Positions 20,216-31,169 of a stretch of DNA of 64,000 nt are shown one piece after another. The notes beneath the pieces were generated by a model. The model was not told the DNA's origin. It was given only the letters and a program-made list of their open reading frames with translations, and made no database searches. Location of the stretch: contig OZ024826.1 of NCBI GenBank assembly GCA_964016985.1, positions 47,154,478-47,218,477 of the forward strand, read 5' to 3'. Source of the stretch: Anodontia alba. Taxonomy: Eukaryota > Mollusca > Bivalvia > Lucinida > Lucinidae. Within the stretch, counting starts at the first letter, position 1. Every line of letters starts with the position of its first letter. The position numbers and the translations under genes were made by a program.

Positions 20216-21059
20216 AAATCAACAACAACAACAACAAAAAAGTGCAAAAAAAAAAACAACACAAAAAACATGTACTGAGCATTGGAAGAAATACCCGCAA
20301 AATATTCCTAAACAGTTTTGTCAACCTTATCTGTGTGATGTTTAATATTATTTTTACGTATGGATTATTGGAAATTTTATCTTTATTTTGAAATTCAGAC
20401 TTTGTCAGCATATCAGTGTGCAAAACATTTATTTGTACAACTTTACCCTAAATATTTGGATAGACTGGTCTAGCCAGTCTCAGAAGAATACAGTGTTCAA
20501 CAATATTTGATATGTTAATATTGAGGATACATTGATCTTGTGAGTACTCATTGGAATTGTCTCACAGAATGGGTATCCACAGAATATGGGCGCATCAATT
20601 ATTTTTTGAGTACACCCTTTATGTCGAGCTCTGAAGTGGTTTGGTACTTGCCTAATTGTAACCCTAATTAAAGGGCAATAACCAATATTAGTATGGTGGT
20701 ATTCACATAGCTGCAACTGCAGCATTTGTTTGGATTCATACCAAAATTACAAAGAGTGTAAAATATATCAAAAAAAAAAAAAAAAAAAAAATCAGGGCAA
20801 AATAATTACATGTATATAAAAAAAATCAGTGAGTGCACCAAATACGTTTTATTACATCCTTTTATTAGAAATGTTAACTGTGGGCTTATACTGGTTATTG
20901 CAAATAGACCAAAGACCATAAGAGTTTCTGTATGTCAACACTGATTGTTATTAAATACCTAAATAGGCACTGCACTTCAGAGGTCTGCTTTTCCTAAAGG
21001 TGATTGTCCATATGGCAATGAATTAGAAGTGCACTGAGTGAATTTTCTAAATTCAAACC

Positions 21060-21264
21060 TTAAAGCTTTAATCACAACTGCAGCAGACAATATTTTGATT
21101 TTAATTTTTAATTTTTCAGAGAAAATAAGACATGGCATTTCATGTGAATTGTCTGCTAGGCAGACAATTCACCTAAATGCCAAGTCTTATTTTCTCTGAG
21201 AAATAATAATAAAATATTTAGAATGTTGTCTGCTACAATTTTTCTTGGCGTTTTATAAGATTAA
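21060..21264. mobile_element. HP3 bounded by TTAA
   Basis: TTAAAGCTTTAATCACAACT, CAGCAGACAATATTTTG, arms GAGAAAATAAGACATGGCAT and return; loop CTAGGCAG; right end TTATAAGATTAA. Confidence 0.8.
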
Positions 21265-21957
21265 ATTAAATACCAAGTTAATTCAGCGAAGTTCAGAGAA
21301 AAAAGTTAATGTTGAAACTATGTTTTTATCATTGCTATGACGTAGGGTGTAAGGGTGTAATTTATCATTGTCTCATCAGTGTAATGAACAGTAATAAAAC
21401 GAATCAGTGAAATGAACAGCAATTTTCACTCAGTGTCAGCATTGGTTTTGTGGCTTTCAATCAATCAGACTTCTGCTTTGAAAATAAATCCCCTAAAGAA
21501 TGCGTAACTATGATATGTCGAGGAGAAACACATGTAAGGTTCTATACGTGATTTGCAGCCATTTTATGACCCAGACTTATTGCATATAGCTCCATTTCTG
21601 GTTAATTAAATGACTAACGGTCATCAAACCTGGTATACTCATCCTCCCTAACACGGAGTCAAATATTGTGGTATCATTTTATGATCCTGATCCCAAAGAG
21701 GCAATTCACATGAAATGTCAAACCCAGTTTTCTGGGAAAAATAGGAGACATATGTTAAAATGTTATCTGGTGTTGTTAATGTTCAGAAGGTTGAAGAAGA
21801 AACAAACAAAGAAGGTTTGAGAAACAAATAAGAAAGCTATCATAAAATGTATCTGCCCATATTTAAATTCAACAGGTGAAAGGTTAAGAAAACAGACTGT
21901 GCAGCACTGATCAGACTGCTGCAGTACAGCTGTGCTATTCTTATCATTTAACATCCT

Positions 21958-22201
21958 GGGCCCAGTTGTTCAAAGCATCGTTAGCTTAACAAGCTCGTTA
22001 AGAGTCATTTCGTTAACTGTTTTAGTGGATTCAATATACAATATTCTGATATTTTTTGCTGAAAAAATGTGAGTAGCTTTTGAAATGCAAAAGCTACTCA
22101 TATTTTTTCAGCAAAAAATTTCAGAATATTTGCGTATCATTCGATGTAAATTTTAATGAATCGTTAACTAACGACATCGTTAGTTTTGAACAACTGGGTC
22201 C
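21958..22201. mobile_element. HP9 hairpin MITE
   Basis: GGGCCCAGTTGTTCAAAGCA to TTTTGAACAACTGGGTCC; stem GTGAGTAGCTTTTGAAATGC and complement. Confidence 0.9.
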
Positions 22202-22302
22202 AGATGTGCACTATTAAGGGGAAATGATTTAACGTGACTTTAAGCTGTTAGTACAAATACTTAATGTCAGCCTTTTATCCCTAAAAGGAACTCTTTATGG
22301 TT

Positions 22303-22465
22303 TTAACCTTTACCACTCTCTGGGCTAATTCAGCAGATGACAAATTGATATTTTTCTTATTTTCTCAGAAAACAGGATTTAATATTTTATGCAAATTGTC
22401 TCCTCAGGAGACAACTAAGAAAAATATTTTAAAGTGTTGTCTGCTGAAATTTGTACCCAGAATGC
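22303..22465. mobile_element. HP1 copy, right arm deleted
   Basis: TTAACCTTTACCACTCTCTG, CAGCAGATGACAAATTG; the return arm lacks the TGCATGAAATGTCAAATCC part. Ends 72 bp upstream of exon D. Confidence 0.8.
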
Positions 22466-22537
22466 GGTTCTGCGTCTTCTGCATCTATAGGAACCAATTA
22501 ACTATAATTTGTTTTCATTTTTGTTGTTGTTTTTCAG

Positions 22538-22674
22538 TGTGTTAATGATGTCATACAAGAAAGATTTGTGTCGGAGTTAAAGGCGGAGACCATTTTGAGA
22601 TTATCAGCTCTTCATATTCAGCAGCATGCCATGAGTAACAACATCACCGGAAAGATCAACATAAAGGCAATAGA
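22538..22674 (+). CDS. FRMPD4-like: Exon D: FRMPD-like, FERM F2 lobe
   Basis: 137 nt: 45 codons plus two bases (residues 121-165, codon 166 split GA|G). Acceptor TGTTTTTCAG, donor A|GTAAGT. The peptide opens CVNDVIQERFVSELKAETIL and continues RLSALHIQQHAMS. In vertebrate FRMPD4 the same place reads 'CNDVVQERF..ELKYD.ALRLAALQM' as I recall it. This is the F2 helical lobe. The exon is boxed in by MITEs, with HP1 72 bp before it and HP9 70 bp after it. Phase matches exon E exactly, giving KAIE then KECGFEKF. Confidence 0.95.
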
Positions 22675-22744
22675 GTAAGTGAACTATATCACAGGAAAGA
22701 CCTATTCATAGCTCCAGGAAAGGTGCTTTTTAATGAAAAGTATT

Positions 22745-22991
22745 GGGCCCAGTTGTTTGAAACTGACAATGTCATTGTTAATATATCGTTAAGACTTTGA
22801 TCATTAAATATGGCATATATGCTAATATTTTTGATGAAAAAATGTGAGTAGCTTTTGCATTTGCAAAAGCTACTCACATTTTGTCAGAAAAAATATCTGT
22901 GAATTAGAGATATTGTACTTACTAAAACAATTAATATTTTGACTACTAACAAGCTTATTATTAGCTAAGGAAAATTTGAACAACTGAGTCC
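22745..22991. mobile_element. HP9 hairpin MITE
   Basis: GGGCCCAGTTGTTTGAAACT to TTTGAACAACTGAGTCC; stem GTGAGTAGCTTTTGCATTTG / GCAAAAGCTACTCACATTTT. Ends more diverged than other copies. Confidence 0.85.
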
Positions 22992-23004
22992 TGGTATTTA
23001 GATA

Positions 23005-23345
23005 TGCTCCGGATGAGCTATAGTGATCACTTTTTGTCCATCCATCTGTCTGTCCATTAACACTTTCAAACAACTCCTCCAAAGCCATTGAAGGGATTTG
23101 TCCCTAAATTAGGTAAGAACATTGCTTGGATAGGGGTATTTAAAAATAGCAAAAAATCATGGTGATCTGCCTCTTGGTTTGGTTACCATGGCAACAGAAA
23201 GCTCCCATAGACTTGTAATGGGAAAATAGTGAAATTGCATTTTCTCCATAATACGTGAAGTGATGTGAATCATATTTGGCAGTTATGATCATTTGATGAT
23301 TGTCTACCCAGTTTATGTTTTATGACAAGTGGTCGTTTTGTTTGG
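23005..23345 (+). repeat. Diverged mollusc-type repeat
   Basis: GGATGAGCTATAGTGATCAC, TTGTCCATCCATCTGTC and TTGGTTACCATGGCAACAG are the style of the AGCTCACC class at 4.4 kb, with single-copy internal sequence. It adjoins SINE-C tail debris at 23470-23510. Confidence 0.5.
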
Positions 23346-23689
23346 TTAACATTGCAAAATTTTAAAGTATGATATTTGTAAAGCACCAGCAGGGAAAGAA
23401 GACCCTTTTAAGCACCCACAAGAAAAGAAGCCCCTGTTGCACACCAGCAGGGAAAGGAGACCCTGTTGCACACCAATAAATAATGTTGAAAGGGATGTAA
23501 AACACCAAGACCATCTTTATCATTATGTCTTGATGTAGACTAGACATGTCTAAACCAGACTGCTCAAATGTGCAGTTGACATAAATGAAAGTAAGTTATA
23601 GTCATGCATATAAAATTTTGGGTACAGTAACCTTGGCCTTGATGAGGGAAAAAAGGAAGCAAATGACATGATAATTTTTTTCACACCTG

Positions 23690-24090
23690 CTGGCATGGTG
23701 CAACATAGGCATCTGGTTTTCCGTCTGTCTGTGCATCCTTCTGCCCATCAACAATTTCATTAACCCTTGCAATCCCATCAACTATAGTTGCTAGAACATA
23801 GAAACCTTGCATAGCGTTTCTCCTTGATATCCTTACTCAGCATGCATCTTGACCTGGTGATCTTGACCTATATTTGCATAGTGTTTCACCTCAACATCCT
23901 CACTCAGCACACACCTTGACCTGGTGACCTTGACCTATATTTTACGCTCCAGTGACTTTGATAAATTTCGCGTCAACCCTTACGATCTCATCATCTATAG
24001 TTGCTAGGACCTTCAAACCTTGCATAGTGTTTCTCCTCAACACCCTCACTCAGCATGCACCCTGACCTGGTGACTTTGACCTATATTTTA
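23690..24090 (+). repeat. Tandem repeat, about 120-bp unit, three copies
   Basis: Units contain 'CTATAGTTGCTAG', 'ACCTTGCATAGTGTTTCTCC', 'ACTCAGCATGCACC' and 'TGACCTGGTGACTTTGACCT'. Preceded by GGTTTTCCGTCTGTCTGTGC. No coding frame. Confidence 0.75.
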
Positions 24091-24113
24091 TACATATTAA
24101 TGGAGTCCCGACT

Positions 24114-24156
24114 CCCCCCCCCCCCCCCCCCCGACCCCCCCCCCCCCTCCCCCCCC
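24114..24156. repeat. Poly-C tract
   Basis: A C-rich run of about 43 bases broken by GA and T. Length is likely unreliable in assembly. Confidence 0.9.
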
Positions 24157-24289
24157 TGACCCTCCAGGAAGTGCAACACCACCTTCCACAGAATTCTTGT
24201 TTTACTTATTTTTTGATGAAAATTGGAGTTGGTATTTCACTCAAATTTTCTCTGGAAAGAATGAAATACTAAGCTTATGTATCCTAATT

Positions 24290-24810
24290 ATTTTGACACC
24301 ATAACTGCTAATCCTTACAGTTCAACAAGTCCATTTGACTACCTTATGATGCAAGCAAGGAGCAGTCTAATTGGGTATACGCCTACTATTTGATAAGCTG
24401 TGTCTGAATATTTAGGGTAAATCACTGTACCTCATTTACTTTATAAGTACCATAATTTACCCTAAAAGTACCATGATTTACCCAAACATACAAGATCAAA
24501 TGCTCCTGAGCAAAAAGTGTAGATCCAACCTGTGAATTGAAAGGCAAAAAGTGTGGACCCTGATCAAACTGCTCCTTTGGGAGCAGTTTCATCTGGATCT
24601 ACACTTTTTTCTCAGGAGCATTTGATCTTATGTGTTTGCTTAAACATTTTGGGTAAATCATGGTACTTTTAGGGTAAATTATGGTACTTATGGTAAATGA
24701 GGTACAATGATTTACCCTAAATATTCAGACAGACATAGCTAACCAAATAGTAGGCATATACCCAGTTAGTCAAATTCATCATATTCAAATTTTAGGTAGG
24801 ACAAAGAATT
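24290..24810. mobile_element. Large HP5-related inverted repeat
   Basis: Arms of about 190 bp from GGGTATACGCCTACTATTTG to CAAATAGTAGGCATATACCC, with nested TTTAGGGTAAATCA, AGTACCATAATTTACCC and AAGATCAAATGCTCCTGAGC. The centre is another cassette hairpin (GATCAAACTGCTCCTTTGGG). An extra 35-bp insertion makes the left arm longer. Confidence 0.8.
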
Positions 24811-25090
24811 GTAAATACAAAACATCATCTGTAGCTGGCTGGTAGGTAGCTGTCACGCATCAAAGAAGTAGCAGAAAATCCTTGAAAATAAAGGAAATTG
24901 CTTGTTTTTCATGACAAACTCTGCACTTCCTTATGACTGACAGACATTTGTATAATGTTTGTTTTTCTGTCTGTTAGATAATTAATTGCCTTCTGTGCTA
25001 AATGGAGTGAGTGGCTTCCTTAAATAGATGTTTTCTTGTGTTTTAGTGTTTTAGTGCTAAAGGAAATCATTACACTTTAACCTGCTGGAT

Positions 25091-25440
25091 TTAACCTTTA
25101 CCACTCTCTGGTCAAATTCAGCAGACGACAGGCCGGCCTGGGTGGCTCAGTTGGATGCGCCGTCCGACTGGAGACCAGGAGGTTGCGGGATCATGAAATA
25201 GTTTCTACGGTCATTCTCTCCCTTCCGCTGATTCAAGAAGGACAGTTGTCAGTTTCTGGCGGAGGAATGTGCACAATACTGGTTAACCGCTTAGAGGACT
25301 AAGCCTGCCCAGTATACGTGTGGTTAGTTAAACTGACTGCGCTCGACATGACCTCTTTGGGTTGACTGGGCCGTAAAACCTCAACACAAACAAAAAATCA
25401 GCAGACGACAAATTGATGAAGTTTTTCTTGTTTTTCACAT
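25091..25440. mobile_element. HP1 left end split by SINE-A
   Basis: TTAACCTTTACCACTCTCTG (25091) and CAGCAGACGACA are separated by the SINE from the continuation CAGCAGACGACAAATTGATG. The hairpin that should follow is truncated at about 25440. Confidence 0.8.
25131..25397 (+). mobile_element. SINE-A with internal deletion, in HP1
   Basis: GGCCGGCCTGGGTGGCTCAG head; about 45 bp between GGAGGTTGCGGG and ATCATGAAATA are missing, including the B box. Perfect 13-bp duplication TCAGCAGACGACA (25118-25130, 25398-25410). Confidence 0.92.
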
Positions 25441-25453
25441 GGTGTGTGACCTA

Positions 25454-25965
25454 TTAATGCTTAGCATGCTGGGTATAAATGTCAGCAGATGGCATTTTGA
25501 AATATTTTTCTCAGTTTTCCAGAAAATAGGTTTTGAAATTTCATGCAACTTGTCTCCAACAAGAGTGCTAAGTGTTAAGAAGCAGCAAATGACATTTTTT
25601 TTATATTTTTCCTCAAATTAGTTCTGACATTTTGTGCAAAAAAAAAAAAAGCCATTGGCTTCTGAGGACAATTCATGTGAATTTCCTGTACAGAGACAAT
25701 TTGCATGAACTGTAAAATCCTCTTTTCTGGAAAAAAGTTGTTATTGTCTGCTGATTTTATTCAGAGAGTGCTACAATAAACTGGTGTAGAATTCGCAGAT
25801 GACTGAGGAATGGTAGTTTTTTCTTATTTTTCACAGAAAATAGGACTTGACATTTCATATGAAATATCTCCTTAGCAGACAAGCCATATAAAATGATATG
25901 CCCTGTTGTTGGTCACAATCAGAAAATAAAAAAAAACATCATATGTCATCTGCTAGTATTTTTGT
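25454..25965. mobile_element. Cluster of decayed HP1 copies
   Basis: 25454-25578 is bounded by TTAA with AATGCTTAGCATGCTGGG. 25580-25775 and 25775-25965 are two further worn copies with GCAAATGACATTT, GAGACAATTTGCATGAACTG and CAGAGAGTG. Confidence 0.65.
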
Positions 25966-25971
25966 GTTCAG

Positions 25972-26287
25972 ACTGGCAGAGTGGTAGAGTGTCCGCTTTG
26001 TGACCAGGAGGGTTCGATCCCCGGCTGGGTCATACCAAAGACTTTAAAAATGGTACTAGCTGCTCTTTCTCTTGGAGCTCAGCATTAAAAAAGTAGAGCT
26101 AGAACTGGTCAGCTCAGTGTCAGTATAATGTGACTGGGTGGAATATCATGTCAATGGGGCATGATATTTCAGTAAGGCAGCACTCTAAAAGTGAGCATTG
26201 AGCTCCCTGTCACATCCTGACACCGTCGAGATATTGAGACTGAAAGATTGTTGAAAGCGACATTAAGCCCAAATCGAACAAACAAAT
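25972..26287 (+). mobile_element. SINE-B
   Basis: Head GACTGGCAGAGTGGTAGAGT with B-box-like GGGTTCGATCCCCGG. Body GAACTGGTCAGCTCAGTGTC. Tail TTGTTGAAAGCGACATTAAG then CAAACAAA. A clean target duplication was not seen. Confidence 0.88.
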
Positions 26288-26349
26288 TCTGGTATACAGA
26301 ATTTATGCAAAAATGGATAGTAGAATTTAGCATTCAAAGCTGCAGATAA

Positions 26350-26525
26350 GAGTGGGTATTGACATAATATTTTTGTTATTTCACCATGAAAACATATGCT
26401 GTCGGTACTCATTCGAAGCACCTCATCAAGGTGCTTCGAATGAGTACCCACTGCATATGTTTTTGTGGTGAAATACAAAAATTAAGTACTTTCTATTAGA
26501 AAAAGTGCCTTATCTGGATCCATGA
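26350..26525. mobile_element. HP7 hairpin MITE
   Basis: TTTGTTATTTCACCATGAAA, perfect stem GGTACTCATTCGAAGCACCT / AGGTGCTTCGAATGAGTACC. The C/G change in ATTCGAA is mirrored in both arms. Confidence 0.85.
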
Positions 26526-26608
26526 GCATGTTAGTCACTTGTTTACAATGAAAATAACTGTAATACTGTATATATCCTAAATATTTGGACACTATAACTC
26601 CTTACCAT

Positions 26609-27685
26609 AAAAAAGGTAAGAGAAAAGTCCAGGGAGTGCCACAATCACAAACCACAGCCCTTCCCAGACCCCAAGAGGAAGAGGAAACCGACAAATCTAA
26701 ACAAGCACAAACCGAACAAACGTACGAAAAATACTAAGATTAGCTCTCTCTTCCCCAAGGGAGGTAATCGCAATACTAAAAGGACTGAAAAACACAAGAA
26801 CAAAATGACGCACAGAAAGACATACAACAAATCGCCTCATAGAATAAACCACAAAGCAACAAAGAGTAAGACTAACACCGGGACCACCGCCTTAGAACGG
26901 TCGGTAGAGCAAACCACCGGGGGGTTTAAAGCACTTTTACAGCTAGCTAACTTCACCCTGGGTCCCGATGCTACTCTTAATACAGAAATACATAAAAATT
27001 CGGTTAGCATAAAGGCTCCCAACTCAGTCAATGCATCAAAGCGAAAACATAAAAATCAAATTTATCACTATAATAAACAAAGACGAGTACTCATGGCTAA
27101 TTCTACTGTATACCAGAGTAAATGAAAACCAATAGTTGAACCACGGCGGGCCAAGCCAAAGACATATCATCAAGCCCCACCCCACTGGTTAATGTTTTAC
27201 GAAGAGGCTGTCATTGAGTCTGAGGCCCGAACCGCCGTCGTGCAATTAAAGAGTGAAGCATAGCCATCAACAATGATTGGGTTGACAACTAGGCATGCAG
27301 TCTGCCGCATAATATCCAGGCTATAGCCAATTCTTTTATAACGGTTAATAAGTTTTCTGAATTGCTCCGAAAAGTTAGATTTACCTACAATTTTTCTAAA
27401 TCTGTACACTAAGTCACTGTAAAATTCGGGTTCCGATATACCTTGTTGCAGAAGTGTTTTCAGACTTACGCTATATTTTTCTAACAAGGCACTGTGTCTG
27501 CGATAAAATTTCGAAAACGCCTTACGAAGTTTAAAATAATGATAGCCCTGCCTGAGAAGTTTGGCAGTAAGGGCTTTATTACGGTAGTTAAAGTCATTAA
27601 GATTTGAAGACGCTCTGGCGAATCTTATAAGTTGAGATATGTATATCCCATATGAGTTACGCCGGGGGACATCGCCATGCTCATC
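26609..27685 (-). pseudogene. LINE-type retroelement 3' fragment with RT-tail ORF
   Basis: On the minus strand an open frame runs from 27684 to about 27198 and reads through GDVPRRNSYGIYISQLIRFA, KLLRQGYHYFKLRKAFSKFY, LLQQGISEPEFYSDLVYRFR and RYKRIGYSLDIMRQTACLVV. I recognise this as the post-polymerase C-terminal part of reverse-transcriptase polyproteins common in bivalve and other invertebrate genomes, probably non-LTR. The polymerase core (FADD-type) is absent: the 5' side stops at an HP2 insertion. The 3' UTR follows to 26609 and ends GGACTTTTCTCTTACC plus T run. No start codon belongs here; it is a 5'-truncated, non-autonomous copy, not a host gene. The exact clade is unsure. Confidence 0.75.
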
Positions 27686-27893
27686 TTACTGTCATGCTAA
27701 ATAAACTGATGCCACACCCACTTCTAACTTTCAGCCAATCAGATTACTTGGTCCAGATTGTTGATACAAATTCACATACTTCATGACAAACAGTGCAGAT
27801 CAAGATCAGTTGGCTTCTGAAGAAGCCTCCTGAACTGGCTCTGTACTGTTTGCAAAGGCAGGGTTTATGTGGGTTCAGCAGGACTTGGGTTAA
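27686..27893. mobile_element. HP2 at the LINE 5' edge
   Basis: TTACTGTCATGCTAAATAAA to GTTCAGCAGGACTTGGGTTAA-like end; stem AAACAGTGCAGATCAAGATC. Left and right flanks differ (TTAC, TTAA). Confidence 0.8.
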
Positions 27894-28750
27894 CAGTTCA
27901 ACAAGTCAGTTTTACTACCAGTTGATACGTTTACTGCTAGATGAATGACAAACAGTGTAGACCCTGATCAAATGCTTAACTCTTGGTCTACACTGTTTGC
28001 TTAGGCCTGTCTGTCTGATTACTGGGATAGGTATGGTAATTCCAATAATTAAGCATACAGACAAGACAAGACTGTATGGGAAGATAGGGAAACTGGGATT
28101 GTTATTTTTGTACATAATATGTCATCTTCATTCTATGCTAAATTCCTGTTAGTCAGAACACATGGAAAACATTTACAAATTAAGGAACAAGACAAGGAAA
28201 AGCTCATGCTTTATTGTTTGGAATCTCCAAGTTGAGAGAGATCAAGGATGGTGATGATATCGGTGCATGATCTTAAACAATAAATCTCTGATCGACATAA
28301 CACAAAAACTATCCGAAAAATATATATTGAACGCCTACATGCACTTTACATCACCAAAACCAAGTGACACTTTCATTCTAAACAATACCTATAATTCTTT
28401 ATGAATGTCAATCACAGCTGAAATACACAGAACCTTGTCTCTTTCCCAGTCTCTTTCCCAGCCCTTGTAAATACATTGTTATAAAATTTCAGCAGAATAT
28501 TCCAAAAGGCAAATGATTTAGAATCTGAAAACAAGATCATTGTTAAAAAAAAAATACTGGATAAGATAACTAGTACATTTACAAAGTGAGAGTTGTCATT
28601 CTTACATGTGAAATGTCCTCAATCAGTTATAAGTCACAAAGGCCTTTGATTTACAATACAGTTATAAAACCCTGCTAAAAATATGCGGGCAGATTATTAA
28701 ACCCTTTTGAATAGAAGAGTTATCATTCTACCTTATAATGTTATTTATTA

Positions 28751-29785
28751 CAGCAGTTATCAGAAACATTTGTAGGTCATTGAAATTAAATGAGCTGGAG
28801 ATCAACACAGTTATTAGGATCCATTGGCAGATCAGTAAAATAAAATGAGCTGAAACTCATTAGTTATCAGGATCCATTTGCAGATCTGTGAAATAAAATG
28901 AGTTGGGAATCAGCAGTTATCTGGATCCATTTGCAGATCTGCGAAATAAAATGAGTTGGGAATCAGCAGTTATCTGGATCCATTTGCAGATCTGTGAAAT
29001 AAATTGAGCTGGAATTCAGCGGTTATCTGGATCCATTTGCGGATCTGTGAAATAAAAGGAGCTGGAACTCAGCAGTTATCAGGATCCATTTGCAGATCTG
29101 TGAAATAAAATGAGTTGGGAACCAGCAGTTATCTGGATCCACTTGCAGATCTGTTAAATAAAATGAACTGGGAATCAGCAGCTATCAGGATCCATTTGCA
29201 GATCTGTGAATGTATAAGCTGAGAATCAGCAGTTATCAGGATCCATTTGCAGATCTGTGAAATAAAATGAGCTGGGAATCAGCAGTTATCAGGATCCATT
29301 TAAAGATCTGTGAAATAAAATGAGTTGGGAGTCAGCAGTTATCAGGATTCATTTGCAGTTCAGTGACATAAAATGAGCTGGAAAGCAAATTATCAGGATC
29401 CATTTGCAGTTCAGTGAAATAAAATGAACTGTGAATCATCATTTATCAGGATCCATATACAAGTAAATGAAATTAAATGAGCTGGAAATATGCAATTATC
29501 AGGATTCATTTGCAGTTCAGTGAAGTAAATTAAGCTGGGAATCATCAGATATCAGGATGTAGAGCCATGAAATAAAATGCTGGGAATTAGCAGTTATCAG
29601 GATCCATTTACAGATCAATGAAATGAGAATCAGCAGCTGTATCAGGATCCATTTATAGGCAAATGAAATTCGATGAAATGGGAATAAGCAGATATCAAGA
29701 TCCATTTTCAGATCAATAAAATCAAATGAAATGGAAATTAGCAGCTTAGGATTCATTTACAGATTAATGAAATCAAATTAGCCAG
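28751..29785. repeat. Minisatellite, about 53-bp unit, about 19 copies
   Basis: Unit contains GGATCCATTTGCAGATCTGT, GAAATAAAATGAGCTGGGAA and TCAGCAGTTATC. Central copies are near-identical (for example 28910-29020), while both edges are diverged and vary in length. No coding frame spans it. Confidence 0.9.
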
Positions 29786-30055
29786 GAACACACAGAAGCT
29801 ATAAAATACAATATAGGATAGTGAAGACCTGCACAAGCTTTCAGATCTGCACAGTATGGTCAAGATTTTCACTGTTCCCATGCAGATTACTGTATTTATT
29901 TTAAATATTTGAATAGACATGCCTAGCAAACAATGTAGAAGGCCAGACTGCTCCTAATGAATAGTTTGATCAGGCTCTGCAGTATTTGATGTTCAGCTGG
30001 TAGTTTCTAGATAAATTATCAAGTTGGCAAATGTACTTGTTCATATTTTAGGATC

Positions 30056-30269
30056 TTAACCCTTGTCCTGCTGAACCTGGATATACCCTGTCTTTGCAAA
30101 CAGTGTAGATCCAGATCAGTTGGCTTTTTCAGAAGCCAACTGATCTAGATCTGCACTGTTTGCCATTAAGAATGTGAATCCATATCAACACACTTGATCA
30201 AGTAGTCTGATTGGCTGAAAATTAGAAATGGGTGTGGCTTCTAAATTTATTCAGCAGGACAAGGGTTAA
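30056..30269. mobile_element. HP2 hairpin MITE (TTAA)
   Basis: TTAACCCTTGTCCTGCTGAA and CAGCAGGACAAGGGTTAA; stem with TTGGCTTTTTCAGAAGCCAA. Its right TTAA is also the left TTAA of the next HP1. Confidence 0.93.
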
Positions 30270-30466
30270 GGATCTGCATGCTGGGTAAAAATTTCAACAG
30301 ACCACATTCTGAAATATTTTTCTTGTTTTTCCCAGAAAATAGGCTTTGACATTTCATGCACAACTTGCATGAAATGTCAATGCCTGTTTCTGGAAAAAAA
30401 AAAAAAGAAAAAAAAAAAAAGAGAGCTTATTATCTGCTGAATTTACCCAGAGAGTGGTAATGATTA
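30266..30466. mobile_element. HP1 abutting HP2
   Basis: TTAAGGATCTGCATGCTGGG left, CAGAGAGTGGTAATGATTAA right. Loop reduced (TTTCATGCACAACTTGCATG), and an A-rich expansion at 30398-30420. Confidence 0.82.
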
Positions 30467-30689
30467 AAGGTGTCAGAATATTTAGGGGTTTTTGGTATTT
30501 GGACTGTAGAATCAGAGAGGCCAGCAGGCAATGCCCTTTCTGTTTGACAGGATTGGAATTGAATTTTACTACGAGTTCATAAGCCCTGATTTCCTTTCTC
30601 TTGGCAAACAATTTGTCAATGACTTGTTTAATCAAACAATTGTCATGCTGATTGATTTGTTTTGAGCACTAGGGCACAAAAAATCCTAT

Positions 30690-30995
30690 ATTAGGCCAAG
30701 TAACATCACGAAAACATGCCTATATAATTTTGACCCCCTTAAAACCCATTTTCATATAGTAAAATTGGGGTTTACAAGGGTATACATTATTTTTCTTATT
30801 TCTGCTCAAAAATATAGATTGTGGGTACTAGCTAGAACTGCCTCGCTGAGGCAGTTCTAACAAGTACCCACAATCTAGGTTTTGAGCAGAAATATGAAAA
30901 ACATCAGAGTTTTTTATCTGAAAATTTTCAGTTTTTGGAGGTGAAATTTTGTATATATTTGAATAGGCGTGTTTTCGTAATGACAAATAGTTAGA
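30690..30995. mobile_element. HP8 hairpin element
   Basis: Left ACATCACGAAAACATGCCTA, CCCCCTTAAAACCC; stem ATAGATTGTGGGTACT..AGAACTGCCTCGCTGAGGCA; right TTGAATAGGCGTGTTTTCGT. Opposite orientation to 18850-19140. Confidence 0.82.
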
Positions 30996-31169
30996 TTCCC
31001 AGACACTGCAATATCTTTCATGTTCTGTTCTGAAGGGGCATAAAGGTTTAGCTTTCATTCAATACTATAAAGATTAACAGGTTTTAGCTACTTCACACAA
31101 AAAAGGGCATGCCACTGAAGATTCATATCAAGTGTAAATATTTGTGGTCTCTGAATAGATCTCGAGCCT

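Larger units (their letters stand above)
15884..22537 (+). other. Intron C-D (6654 bp)
   Basis: Contains SINE-C, HP10, HP1 (four), HP2, repeat X, LINE 3' end with SINE-A, HP6, HP8, a SINE-A relative with repeated tail, HP3 and HP9. 20440-21050 and 21270-21950 are mostly unassigned AT-rich DNA; 20769-20790 is an A run. Confidence 0.8.
26560..28050. mobile_element. HP5 split by LINE plus HP2
   Basis: Left piece 26560-26608 (TATATCCTAAATATTTGGAC, ACTCCTTACCAT). Right piece 27894-28050 (AGTTCAACAAGTCAGTTTTA, then ACAGTGTAGACCCTGATCAA and its return). The order matches an intact HP5 interrupted by 26609-27893. Confidence 0.75.

Noticed and set aside
20769..20790. Poly-A tail of a processed retrocopy
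   Set aside because: No gene-like sequence precedes the A run and no target duplication is seen; treated as simple repeat.
26805..27125. Plus-strand 106-residue frame
   Set aside because: Lies antisense to the LINE 3' UTR; no family resemblance.
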